12,926 bases of DNA from JBGPYB01 sp041493035 (GTDB lineage: Bacteria; Acidobacteriota; Vicinamibacteria; Fen-336), in contig JBGPYB010000132.1 in the NCBI GenBank assembly GCA_041493035.1, positions 1 to 12,926 on the forward strand. Direction: 5' to 3'. The notes below the pieces were generated by a model. It had not been told where the DNA came from. It ran no database searches and saw only the letters and a list, made by a program, of their open reading frames with translations. Below are positions 1 to 7,200 of this stretch, in pieces (within the stretch, counting starts at the first letter, position 1; each line of letters starts with the position of its first letter). A program made the translations under genes and the position numbers.

Positions 1-1062
1 ATGCTGGAGAAGGAGAAGGCGATCGACGCCGTCCTCATCGCCACCCCGGACCATCTCCATGCCTATGTTTCGATCATCGCAATGAGGGCCGGCAAGCACG
101 TCTACTGCGAGAAGCCCCTGACCCACAACGTCTGGGAAGCCCGGGCCGTCGCCAGGGTCGCCAAGGAGACCGGTGTCGCCACTCAGATGGGCAACCAGGG
201 GCGCTCGAGCGAGGGGCATCGCGAGACCGCCGAGTGGATCTGGGATGGCGCCATCGGCGCCGTGCGAGAGGTGCACGCCTGGAGCGGCGCGGGCCATTTT
301 GGGCCAGGCACTGGTGGTCGTCCCGTGGGCACCCCCGACGTGCCCAAGGGGCTCAACTGGGACCTCTGGTTGGGGCCCCGCGAGTCGCGCCCCTACAACC
401 CCGCCTATGCGCCGTTCAACTGGCGCGGGTGGTGGGCCTTCGGCGGCGGGGCGCTACCGGACATGGCGGTGCACAACCTCGACCCCGCGTTCGACGCGCT
501 GAACCTCGACTCGCCCGAGACCATGGAGGCCACCGCTCCCGGTGTGGACGACGAGGTCTGCTCGACCGGCCTGCTGGTGACCTACCGGTTCGGCGCTCGC
601 GGGAACAGGGGCCCCCTGACGGTGTCCTGGTACGACGGCGGCCTGCGTCCGCCGACGCCCATGGGCATCGACCCGGAGGATCCCAAGCAGCGCCTGGGCG
701 AGGGGGACAATGGCATCCTCTTCATCGGGGCGAAGGGGATGATCACCTGCGCGGGATGGTCGGGTATGCCCCGCCTGCTCCCCCTCGAGTTGCACCGAGA
801 GTACAAGCGCCCCGAGAAGACCCTCGCGCGGGTCGAGGGACATCACGCCGACTGGCTTCAGGCGTGCAAGGGCGGGACGCCGGCGAGCAGCAACTTCGAG
901 TACGGCGCGCGGCTCTCAGAGCTCATCCTGCTCGGCAACGTGGCGCTTCGGACGCGAAAGCTCCTGAGGTGGGATGGCCCCAACATGAAGGCCACCAACG
1001 CGCCGGAGGCGGACCAGTACCTGAGAGAACCCTACCGAGCGGGTTGGGAACTGCCTCTCTGA
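1..1062 (+). CDS. Gfo/Idh/MocA-family oxidoreductase, 5'-truncated by window edge
   Basis: Probable NAD(P)-dependent sugar or sugar-alcohol dehydrogenase of the Gfo/Idh/MocA family. The visible 353 residues start inside the Rossmann fold. The strand ending DAVLIATPDHLHA (9-21) and the dinucleotide/catalytic motif EKP (37-39) are present, but the glycine-rich nucleotide-binding loop that should precede them is missing. The reading frame is open at base 1, so the ATG at base 1 is most likely an internal methionine and roughly 80-100 residues lie upstream. The C-terminal alpha/beta domain is intact, with the acid/histidine cluster D154-x3-H158-x2-D161 after a Gly-rich GGGALP stretch, and W/G-rich segments as in planctomycete and acidobacterial members. 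The substrate cannot be told. It is convergent with the desaturase (33 bp between stop codons). Family assignment is firm; whether the complete protein has a Tat signal, as many relatives do, cannot be seen. Confidence 0.93.
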   Translation: MLEKEKAIDAVLIATPDHLHAYVSIIAMRAGKHVYCEKPLTHNVWEARAVARVAKETGVATQMGNQGRSSEGHRETAEWIWDGAIGAVREVHAWSGAGHFGPGTGGRPVGTPDVPKGLNWDLWLGPRESRPYNPAYAPFNWRGWWAFGGGALPDMAVHNLDPAFDALNLDSPETMEATAPGVDDEVCSTGLLVTYRFGARGNRGPLTVSWYDGGLRPPTPMGIDPEDPKQRLGEGDNGILFIGAKGMITCAGWSGMPRLLPLELHREYKRPEKTLARVEGHHADWLQACKGGTPASSNFEYGARLSELILLGNVALRTRKLLRWDGPNMKATNAPEADQYLREPYRAGWELPL

Positions 1063-1095
1063 AGCCCGCCGCCCAGGAGCGAAGCGCCGAAGGGT

Positions 1096-2145
1096 TCAGG
1101 CGCGCGGTTCGCGCGTTGGGACGAGCGCGGAGAACGGGACCAGGCGCCGGGTCTGCTCGTCCCACAGCCGGAGCCGCGCCGAGCGCAGGCTGGTCCGGAG
1201 CGTCAGGCGCGGGGCCTGTTGCAGGCGCGGGTGCGAGTCGAAGCACTCGCGCAGCCGGTAGTTCGGCACCCGGCTCGCCAGGTGATGCAGGTGGTGGTAG
1301 CCGATGTTGCCGCTGAACCAGTGCAGGATCGCCGGCAGATCGTAGTAGGAGCTGCCCTCGAACGCCGAGCGCTCGACATTCCAGACGTCGTCGTGGGCCC
1401 AGTAGGTGCTCTCGAACTGGTGCTGCACGTAAAAGAGCCAGACGCCGGCTGCTCCCGCGAGGAGCAGCACCGGCAGGTGCACGAGCAGCACCGTGCGCCA
1501 GCCCAGAGACAGCGAGAGAACGCAGATGACCAGCGCGAGCGCGGCGTTGTTGATCCAGACGCTGGCCCATTGCTTCCTGAAGGAGCGCGGCAGGTCGAGC
1601 GGCAGGCGATGCTTCAGCACGAACTGGAACAACGGGCCGATGCCCAGCAGCACAGGCGTGCTCCGGTAGAAGCGATAGGCCAGCCGTTGCCACCAGGGTG
1701 CCGCCGCGTACTCGCTCACCCTCAGGGTGTCGATATCGCCGAACCCGCGCCGATCGAGGTTGCCCGACGTCGCATGGTGGATGGCATGCGTGCTGCGCCA
1801 GTAGGAGTACGGCACCAGCGTGACGATGCCGACCACGCGCCCGATGGCGTCGTTCAGGCGTGGGTTGCTGAAGAACGAGCCATGGCCGCAGTCGTGCTGA
1901 AGGATGAAGAGCCGCACGTACAGCCCGGCAACCGGCAGCGCCAGCAGCAGCACGAAGCCGTAATTCCAGGCCAGCCGCACGCCGAGAGCCATGAGGCTCC
2001 AACCCGCGGTGAACAGCAGGCCCGTGGTCACGAGCTGGAGCCAGGCGCGACGATCGTCGGCCTGGGCGAAGGGCGTGATCAACTGGCGCAGTGGCGGCTC
2101 GGTGAGCGCCGCTTGCGCAATGGCGGAGTCGGGTTGGTCAGGCAT
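1096..2145 (-). CDS. Membrane fatty-acid desaturase (di-iron, DesA-like)
   Basis: Integral-membrane oxygen-dependent desaturase that introduces a double bond into acyl chains of membrane lipids. All three histidine boxes of the family are present (349-residue numbering): HDCGH at 84-88, HAIHH at 120-124 and HHLHH at 284-288, the last preceded by GNIGY as in bacterial delta-12/omega-6-type enzymes. An extra conserved-type His lies in YVQHQFE near 242. Hydrophobic segments flank the boxes near residues 40-80 and 195-240. I chose the ATG at 2145. A GTG at 2178 would add 11 residues, but that extension overlaps the end of the upstream reading frame (TAA at 2160-2162). No clear Shine-Dalgarno site precedes either start. 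TAAACT (plus positions 2157-2162) could be a weak -10, or the gene may be co-transcribed with the small secreted gene 14 bp upstream. Regiospecificity cannot be read from sequence alone. Confidence 0.93.
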   Translation of the reverse strand: MPDQPDSAIAQAALTEPPLRQLITPFAQADDRRAWLQLVTTGLLFTAGWSLMALGVRLAWNYGFVLLLALPVAGLYVRLFILQHDCGHGSFFSNPRLNDAIGRVVGIVTLVPYSYWRSTHAIHHATSGNLDRRGFGDIDTLRVSEYAAAPWWQRLAYRFYRSTPVLLGIGPLFQFVLKHRLPLDLPRSFRKQWASVWINNAALALVICVLSLSLGWRTVLLVHLPVLLLAGAAGVWLFYVQHQFESTYWAHDDVWNVERSAFEGSSYYDLPAILHWFSGNIGYHHLHHLASRVPNYRLRECFDSHPRLQQAPRLTLRTSLRSARLRLWDEQTRRLVPFSALVPTREPRA

Positions 2146-2159
2146 GCTCAAGAGAGAGT

Positions 2160-2395
2160 TTAGACGGAACGCCGGCACCTTTGTGTCACAGTCACGTCAT
2201 ACTTGCGCACCGGTCCGACTACGGCAGTTTTCCCGAGACGACAGAGCGTCTTGAAGCGGGGGACGTCGGCCTGGCTCACCAGCTCGTCGTGGCATAGCGT
2301 GCCGCGGACAGCACCAGATCCGCGGGCGCTGCTGCCAACGCAACCGCGCTCGACCCCAGGAGGAGCGCACTGCCCAAGAGGGCCACCCGCTTCAT
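2160..2395 (-). pseudogene. Small secreted protein gene, apparently frameshifted
   Basis: From the ATG at 2395 the minus strand encodes a textbook signal peptide: MKR, a hydrophobic core LLGSALLLGSSAVAL, then an AAA-type cleavage region. This frame stops at 2276-2278 after only 39 codons. One base back, near 2300-2306, a second frame runs to a TAA at 2160-2162. It encodes a plausible mature domain (GTLCHDELVSQ ... YDVTVTQRC) with about three quarters G/C at third positions, and nearly all G/C in its first 20 codons. Restoring one missing base, for example in the GCGGC run, would give a secreted protein of about 78 residues with three cysteines. A good -10 (TACAAT) lies 7 bases before the ATG. 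It lies directly upstream of the desaturase, 14 bp apart. I do not recognise the family. The alternatives are a real 39-residue peptide or a sequencing or assembly error. Confidence 0.5.
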
Positions 2396-2402
2396 GGAGG
2401 CG

Positions 2403-2408
2403 ATTGTA
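2403..2408 (-). promoter_or_regulatory. -10 element TACAAT for the small secreted gene
   Basis: On the minus strand TACAAT ends 7 bases before the ATG at 2395. RNA polymerase usually starts about 6-8 bases after the -10, so the transcript would begin at or beside the start codon. No convincing -35 is visible. The site matches the spacing of the other promoters in this window. Confidence 0.5.
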
Positions 2409-2491
2409 CCTGTGTCGTTCGCCGCCCTCGTGCGAGAGATGGCAGATCAGGTCGCCGCCCACGCGCCCGCCGACGCGCAGCCTCCGCGAAG

Positions 2492-2497
2492 TAGAAT
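2492..2497 (+). promoter_or_regulatory. -10 element TAGAAT for acyl-CoA synthetase gene
   Basis: TAGAAT ends 7 bases before the ATG at 2505 inside otherwise very GC-rich DNA, and no Shine-Dalgarno sequence lies between them. This supports the ATG at 2505 as the start and a leaderless mRNA. A weak -35 (CCGACG, 2470-2475, 16 bp spacer) is possible. The 2396-2504 interval is the divergent control region between this gene and the small secreted gene; I see nothing else in it. Confidence 0.5.
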
Positions 2498-2504
2498 CCG
2501 GCTG

Positions 2505-4748
2505 ATGACCACGCACACGCCGCCGGCTTCCGGCGTCCTTGATCCGCTCCTGGCGGGGGCGCGAGCCGCGGGACGCAGGGTCCTGCTCGAGGCCGAGGTG
2601 TACGCGGTCCTCGCCCGCGCGGGCTTCGACGTCCCACGCCATTTCTTCTGGCGCGGCTGCCCCACGGACGCTCCCGGAGATTCGCTGGCCGCCTTCCTCG
2701 AAGGCCTTCCCTGTGACGAAACCGTCCTCAAGATCGTATCCCCGGGCATCCTGCACAAGACCGAGGTGGGCGGGATCGCCTTCTCCGGCCGCTCGCCGGA
2801 TCTCGTGCGCGCCGAGGCCTCGCGGCTTTGGGTCGAAGTGGCGCGACGAGCACCCGGGGCGGATCGGCTCGGCATCCTCGTCAGCGAGAGGCTCATTCCT
2901 GTTTCCGGCTCGCCGGCCGCGGAGACCCTGGTGTCCTTCAGGCGGGACCCGTCGTTCGGCCCGGTGCTCGTGCTGGGCCTGGGTGGCGTGCTCACGGAGT
3001 GGTTCTCAAGCCTGGCCCAGGGCCGCTCGAGCGTGGTGCTGCGCCCCGGGCGGGTGCGCGAGGCGCTGCGCAGGGCCGCGGCCCGGCAGCCTGCGCTTGG
3101 CCTGCTGTTCGCCCCCAGCCGGCTTCATCCCGAGGCGCCGCTCAATCTCGACCTTGTGGCGGAGAGGTTGGAGTCCCTCGCCCTCGGGGCCGAGGTGTTC
3201 GAAGAGCTGGAGGTGAACCCCATGGTTCTCGCCTCCGACGGCCGGTGGGTCGCGGCCGACGGCAAGGCGCGCCTCGCTCGGGACCGGCCGCAGACCGGGC
3301 ACCGGCCCCTCCGCAAGATCGCGAGCCTGCTTCGGCCGGCGAGCGCCGTGGTGGTGGGGGCCTCCGCCACGGCCCTGAACCCGGGCCGGATCATCCTCCG
3401 CAACCTCAAGCACGCGGAGGGGCTCCACTACGGCCACCTTCACGGGGTCCACCCGACGGAGACCGCTATCGACGGGATCCCCTGCGTCCCCCGCGTGGAA
3501 GACCTACCCGAGGCCGTAGACCTCGCGGTTGTGGCTGTCCCTGCCGAAGGAGCGAGGGACACGATCCGGGCCCTTTGCGCCACGGGCCGCGCGGAATCGA
3601 TCATCCTGATACCCGGGGGGTTTGCCGAGATCGGCAGGACCGAGCTCGAGCAGGAGATCGTGTCGGCGCTTGCGGTCTCCCGGGCACGGCCTGACGAAGG
3701 GCCGGTCCTGGTCGGCGGCAACTGCCTGGGCATTGTCTCCAAGCGGCAGTACAACACGTTCTTCCTGCCGCAGTACAAGCTCCCGTTCCACGACGCCCCC
3801 GGGGACAACCTGGTCGCGGTGAGCCAGAGCGGGGCCTACCTCGTGTCGCTCACCAGCAACCTGGACGGCATCGTCTTTCCGCGCGCCTCGATCTCGTTCG
3901 GCAACCAGATGGACCTGACGGTTGCCGACTTCGTGGAACACTTCCTCGAAGACGACTCGGTGAGCGTCTTAGCTTGCTACGTCGAAGGCTTCAAGCCCGG
4001 CGATGGCGAGCGCTTCATGGAGATCTGCCGGCGAATCCGTGCGCGGGGACGCCGGGTGATCGTGTTCAAGGCAGGGCGGACGGCGCTGGGTGCCGCAGCA
4101 GCCCAGAGCCACACGGCGTCCCTGGCCGGCGACTACACGGTGGCGCGCGACCTGTTGGAGGATGCGGGTGTCGTCGTGGCCGATACCCTCGACATGTTCG
4201 AGGACTACGTGAAGGCCTTCACGCTCCTCTTCGACCGGCTGCCGGTCGGGCGCCGCCTGGGCGTGCTGTCGAACGCGGGGTTCGAGTGCGCGACCGTCCT
4301 GGACCGGCTCTACGCGCTGGAGCCCGCTGTCCTCTCGGAGTCCACTCGCGTGCGGCTGCGGGCGTGCCTTCCAAAGATCGCCCACGCCGACAATCCCGTG
4401 GACACGACGCCGATGGCCGACACCCGGTCGTTCGTGGCGGCGGCGGCGGCCCTCCTCGAGGATCCGGCCGTGGACGCCCTCCTGGTGTCGCCGATCCCGG
4501 TCACGCCGGCCCTCGAAGACCTCCCTCCCGACCTCGCGGGCGTCCACGCCGAGAACATCTACGCGCCAGGCTCCCTTCCCCAGGAGCTTCTCCGCCTCTT
4601 CTCGCAGAGCCGCAAGCCCATGGCGGTGTGCGTGGATTCGGGCCGCCTCTACGACGACTTCGTGGCGGTGCTCCAGCGAGGCGGCATCCCCGTGTATCGG
4701 AAGATCGACCGGGCCTCCCGGGCCCTTTCGGCCCTCTGCACGGCCTGA
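2505..4748 (+). CDS. Acyl-CoA synthetase (NDP-forming), beta-alpha domain order
   Basis: Cytosolic enzyme of the acetate--CoA ligase (ADP-forming) superfamily. It interconverts acyl-CoA + NDP + Pi with acid + CoA + NTP through a phosphohistidine. Residues about 10-260 are the ATP-grasp (beta) half: a LKIVSPGILHKTEVGG segment near 80-95 and the metal-binding ELEVNP at 234-239. Residues about 274-400 are a CoA-binding Rossmann domain (VVVGAS), followed by ligase domains. These contain GNCLGI, the phosphate-binding SQSGAY and the catalytic His536 in QSHTASLAGDY. Length is 747 residues. In the commoner bacterial fusions the alpha half comes first; here beta precedes alpha. The ATG at 2505 follows a -10 by 7 bases. 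The in-frame ATG at 2394 would add 37 poorly conserved-looking residues and start upstream of that promoter. It is convergent with the permease (9 bp between stops). Substrate is unknown: acetate, propionate, branched or aryl acids are all possible. Confidence 0.92.
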   Translation: MTTHTPPASGVLDPLLAGARAAGRRVLLEAEVYAVLARAGFDVPRHFFWRGCPTDAPGDSLAAFLEGLPCDETVLKIVSPGILHKTEVGGIAFSGRSPDLVRAEASRLWVEVARRAPGADRLGILVSERLIPVSGSPAAETLVSFRRDPSFGPVLVLGLGGVLTEWFSSLAQGRSSVVLRPGRVREALRRAAARQPALGLLFAPSRLHPEAPLNLDLVAERLESLALGAEVFEELEVNPMVLASDGRWVAADGKARLARDRPQTGHRPLRKIASLLRPASAVVVGASATALNPGRIILRNLKHAEGLHYGHLHGVHPTETAIDGIPCVPRVEDLPEAVDLAVVAVPAEGARDTIRALCATGRAESIILIPGGFAEIGRTELEQEIVSALAVSRARPDEGPVLVGGNCLGIVSKRQYNTFFLPQYKLPFHDAPGDNLVAVSQSGAYLVSLTSNLDGIVFPRASISFGNQMDLTVADFVEHFLEDDSVSVLACYVEGFKPGDGERFMEICRRIRARGRRVIVFKAGRTALGAAAAQSHTASLAGDYTVARDLLEDAGVVVADTLDMFEDYVKAFTLLFDRLPVGRRLGVLSNAGFECATVLDRLYALEPAVLSESTRVRLRACLPKIAHADNPVDTTPMADTRSFVAAAAALLEDPAVDALLVSPIPVTPALEDLPPDLAGVHAENIYAPGSLPQELLRLFSQSRKPMAVCVDSGRLYDDFVAVLQRGGIPVYRKIDRASRALSALCTA

Positions 4749-4757
4749 GAGGCGCCG

Positions 4758-6017
4758 TCAGCCGCGGCGGTGGTGCCAACGCAGCGCCAGACCGAGGACG
4801 AGCGCACCGCCAGCGATGAGCGCCTCGCGCGACTCGGCCCCCGAGACGAGTGCGAGCGTCACGAGAATCGTCGGGAATGCCGGCCACGCCTGGGCCGGCA
4901 CGAGGCCGTGCTCACGGCGTCGCGCGAGAGCGATGAGGGCCAGCGCCGTGACGCCGTATTGCGCCAGCACCGCGACGCTCGAGAGGGCAAAGAACTCGCT
5001 CAGGTTCCCGGCCTGGAGTAGCGCCACCACCAGGAGCCAGGTGATGAAGAGTGCTCGCATCGGCACGCCGTTCGCGCCCACCTTCTCGAACTCGAATGGA
5101 AGCGAGCCTCCACCGCTGGCCAGGGCCGAGAGGTAGCGCGGCGTCGTTGCCATCATCCCGAAGGCGATCCCGAGGGCCGAGATGCTGGTTCCCGCGACGA
5201 TGAAGGCGGAGAGACGAGGCCCCCCGAAGATGCCGGCCGCGTCGGCGAGGGGTGATCCCGATGACGCGAGCAGGGGCAGCGCCGCCACGCAGGCCGCCTG
5301 AAGGAGCACATACAGGAGGATCGACGAGCTGAGCGCGCCGCCGATCGCCCAGGGTATCGCTCGCGAGGACGACCGCACTTGGCCGGCGATGACCGGCACC
5401 ACCTCGAAGCCTTGGAAGGTAAAGGTGGCGATGAGCGCCGCCCGGAGCAGGGATCCAGCAGGCACGGCCGTCGCCACCGAAGCGGGCCCCGGAAAGCCAG
5501 CGATGGCATAGATAGCGACGAGAGCCAGAAGAGGCAGGAGCTTGAAGGCCGTCAGGCCGGTCCAGACCCAGGCCGACAGCCGGATCCCTGCGGCGCAGAC
5601 GATCGCCAGGACGGTGGCGAGCGCCGCGGCGGCCAGGCTCTTCGCGACCGGCGTGTCGAGGTGGAACATCGGCGCCAGCGCGGCCGTCATGCCCGACATC
5701 ACCGCCGTGGTGCTCGCGATGGCGCTGATGTACGCGATCCAGCCCACCAGGAAGGACGCCAGGTCGCCGAAGGCCGCGCGGGCGAAGACGACGGGTCCAC
5801 CGTCCTCGTCGAAGCGCTTGCCGATCGACGAGAACGTCACGGCGACGGGGATGAGAGCGATGCCGGTGATGGCGAAGACAAGAATGCTCTGCCATCCCGG
5901 AGCGCCGCGCGCCACGTCGGCGGGCGCGAAGAAGATGCCGACTCCGACGATGCCGTTGATGCCGAGGGCGAGAAGAGCGAGCGATCCGACGGGCCGTTTG
6001 GAGGATTCCGTGGACAT
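4758..6017 (-). CDS. APC-superfamily amino-acid permease
   Basis: Secondary transporter of the amino acid-polyamine-organocation superfamily in the inner membrane, 419 residues with about 11-12 hydrophobic segments. The unwound TM1 motif GINGIVGVGIF near residues 18-28 is the family hallmark. TM6 contains FTFQGFEVVPVIAGQ followed by a RAIPWAI segment, matching the usual GFE...GE...R.IP pattern with Gln in place of the common Glu. Translation most likely starts at the ATG at 6017, which shares its A with the TGA of the upstream peptidase (TGATG), so the two genes are translationally coupled. A purine-rich AAGGAC lies about 10 bases upstream. A TTG three bases earlier is possible. Co-transcription with a carboxypeptidase G2-like enzyme suggests uptake of an amino acid, small peptide or amino-acid conjugate handled by that enzyme. 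Substrate specificity is not readable. Confidence 0.92.
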   Translation of the reverse strand: MSTESSKRPVGSLALLALGINGIVGVGIFFAPADVARGAPGWQSILVFAITGIALIPVAVTFSSIGKRFDEDGGPVVFARAAFGDLASFLVGWIAYISAIASTTAVMSGMTAALAPMFHLDTPVAKSLAAAALATVLAIVCAAGIRLSAWVWTGLTAFKLLPLLALVAIYAIAGFPGPASVATAVPAGSLLRAALIATFTFQGFEVVPVIAGQVRSSSRAIPWAIGGALSSSILLYVLLQAACVAALPLLASSGSPLADAAGIFGGPRLSAFIVAGTSISALGIAFGMMATTPRYLSALASGGGSLPFEFEKVGANGVPMRALFITWLLVVALLQAGNLSEFFALSSVAVLAQYGVTALALIALARRREHGLVPAQAWPAFPTILVTLALVSGAESREALIAGGALVLGLALRWHHRRG

Positions 6018-7177
6018 CAATGAGGTCCTTGGGTCAAACGAGCGATGAGTCCCGCTGCCAGGGCCACCCGCTCGGGGATAGACGTCAGCAGGACGTGCTC
6101 GTGCTCGGCGTGGGCTCCGTCGCCGTCGGCGCCGAGGCCGTCGAGGGTCGGAACACCGAGGGCGGCGGCGAAAGAGGCCTCGCTCGCGCCCCCGGTCGAA
6201 GCCTCGTCCAAGGGAAGGCCGAGTTCGGCCGCGACGCCGCGCGCGGCCTCATAGACGGCCACCACGTGGGGAGCGCGTTCGAGAGGGGGATAGTGCATCC
6301 CTCCTTCCGCGTGGAGGTTGACCCGTGGATCGGTCGGCTGGATCGCGCGCACGGCGGCTTCCACCCTGCGGCCGTCCTCGACGGTGCGAACGCGAAAGTC
6401 GATCTCCGCCTCCGCAAGGTCAGGCACCACGTTGGGGCGAATCCCGCCGCGCACGACACCCACGTTGACCGTCACGCTCCGGGCCGGATCGGTGAGAGCG
6501 TGAGCCAGGAGCACCGCTCGGGAAAGCTCCACGATGGCGTTGGCGCCCTTCTCGAAGTCGGCGCCGGCATGGGCCGCCCGGCCGCGAGCGCGCAGAACGA
6601 ACGAGCCCGAGCCCTTCCGCTCCGTCTTGACCGCACCACCGGGCCAGGCCGGCTCGAAGCCGAGGACCGCGGCCGAGGCTTTCATCTCCGTCTCCATCCG
6701 CGGTTGGTACGGATAGCAGTCGACCTCTTCGAGAGGCGTCAGGAAGACCGTGATCGGCGGAAGCGGGCCGCGTGCCGCCAGGGCGCGCAGAGCATAGACG
6801 ATGACGACGAGCCCAGCCTTCATGTCGAAGGCGCCCGGGCCGAAGAGTCGTTCCCCTTCGATGCGGACCGGTCGCGCCTCCAGCGTCCCGATGGGCCAGA
6901 CGGTGTCCAGATGGCCGAGCAGCATGACCGGCTTTCCGGGGGCTCCGGTCGTCGCGCGAAGGATCGGGCCCGACCCCTCCACCGGCAGACGCTCCACGGT
7001 CAGCCCGGAGGTTTGGAACTCCTTGGCGAGGCGTTCCGCCAGTGCCGTAACGGCGCGCGCATCCGTGGAGGGGGACTCGATGTCGACGAGAGCGCGGAGC
7101 AGGGCCGACATGTCGTCCTGGCGTGTGCGTGCCCAATCGAGGAAATCCTTCGGCGGCGGTGCCCCGACCGTCTTCAC
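6017..7177 (-). CDS. M20-family metallopeptidase, carboxypeptidase G2-like, cytosolic
   Basis: Zinc-dependent aminoacylase/carboxypeptidase of clan MH, probably releasing an amino acid such as glutamate from a peptide or N-acyl conjugate in the cytosol. The 386 residues carry no signal peptide. Metal and catalytic residues are present: H89 and D91 in GHLDTVWP, D118 in FDMKAG, E150/E151, E175 and H356. The dimerisation-domain His203 lies in GRAAHAGADFEKGANA, a segment very like carboxypeptidase G2. Odd point: the catalytic Glu pair sits in PLEEVDCYPYQP where relatives have roughly SDEE-GS, so the flanking Asp and Gly-Ser are lost although the frame is intact. The start is GTG at 7177; a TATACT -10 ends 6 bases upstream with no Shine-Dalgarno sequence, implying a leaderless message. 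It is the first gene of an operon with the permease. Confidence 0.92.
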   Translation of the reverse strand: MKTVGAPPPKDFLDWARTRQDDMSALLRALVDIESPSTDARAVTALAERLAKEFQTSGLTVERLPVEGSGPILRATTGAPGKPVMLLGHLDTVWPIGTLEARPVRIEGERLFGPGAFDMKAGLVVIVYALRALAARGPLPPITVFLTPLEEVDCYPYQPRMETEMKASAAVLGFEPAWPGGAVKTERKGSGSFVLRARGRAAHAGADFEKGANAIVELSRAVLLAHALTDPARSVTVNVGVVRGGIRPNVVPDLAEAEIDFRVRTVEDGRRVEAAVRAIQPTDPRVNLHAEGGMHYPPLERAPHVVAVYEAARGVAAELGLPLDEASTGGASEASFAAALGVPTLDGLGADGDGAHAEHEHVLLTSIPERVALAAGLIARLTQGPH

Positions 7178-7183
7178 CGCGGC

Positions 7184-7193
7184 AGTATATAGT
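7184..7193. promoter_or_regulatory. Overlapping divergent -10 elements between two M20 peptidase genes
   Basis: The ten bases AGTATATAGT hold two interlocked -10 hexamers: TATAGT on the plus strand (7188-7193) and TATACT on the minus strand (7184-7189), sharing two base pairs. They are 7 and 6 bases from the start codons at 7201 and 7177. This is the only AT-rich patch between the genes. The two promoters cannot easily be occupied at once, which predicts reciprocal or shared control. No convincing -35 is visible on either side, only a weak CCGACC at 7164-7169 for the plus strand. Confidence 0.6.
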
Positions 7194-7200
7194 GGCGGCC

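Noticed and set aside
1063..1115. Terminator between oxidoreductase and desaturase
   Set aside because: The 33-bp gap has no stem with a T-run; the CGCGC/GCGCG pair at about 1100-1115 is inside the desaturase gene and is typical of GC-rich coding DNA.
2184..2189. GTGACA (minus strand) as -35 for the desaturase
   Set aside because: It is 21 bp from the candidate TAAACT -10, too far for a standard spacer, and TAAACT includes the stop codon of the upstream frame.
2394..2504. ATG at 2394 as start of the acyl-CoA synthetase
   Set aside because: It lies upstream of the TAGAAT promoter, adds 37 residues without family similarity and coincides with the divergent start of the small secreted gene.
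6691..6768. Frameshift in the cytosolic M20 peptidase around the Glu pair
   Set aside because: I read the other two frames; neither restores a better motif, and the Glu pair and downstream domain stay in one frame.
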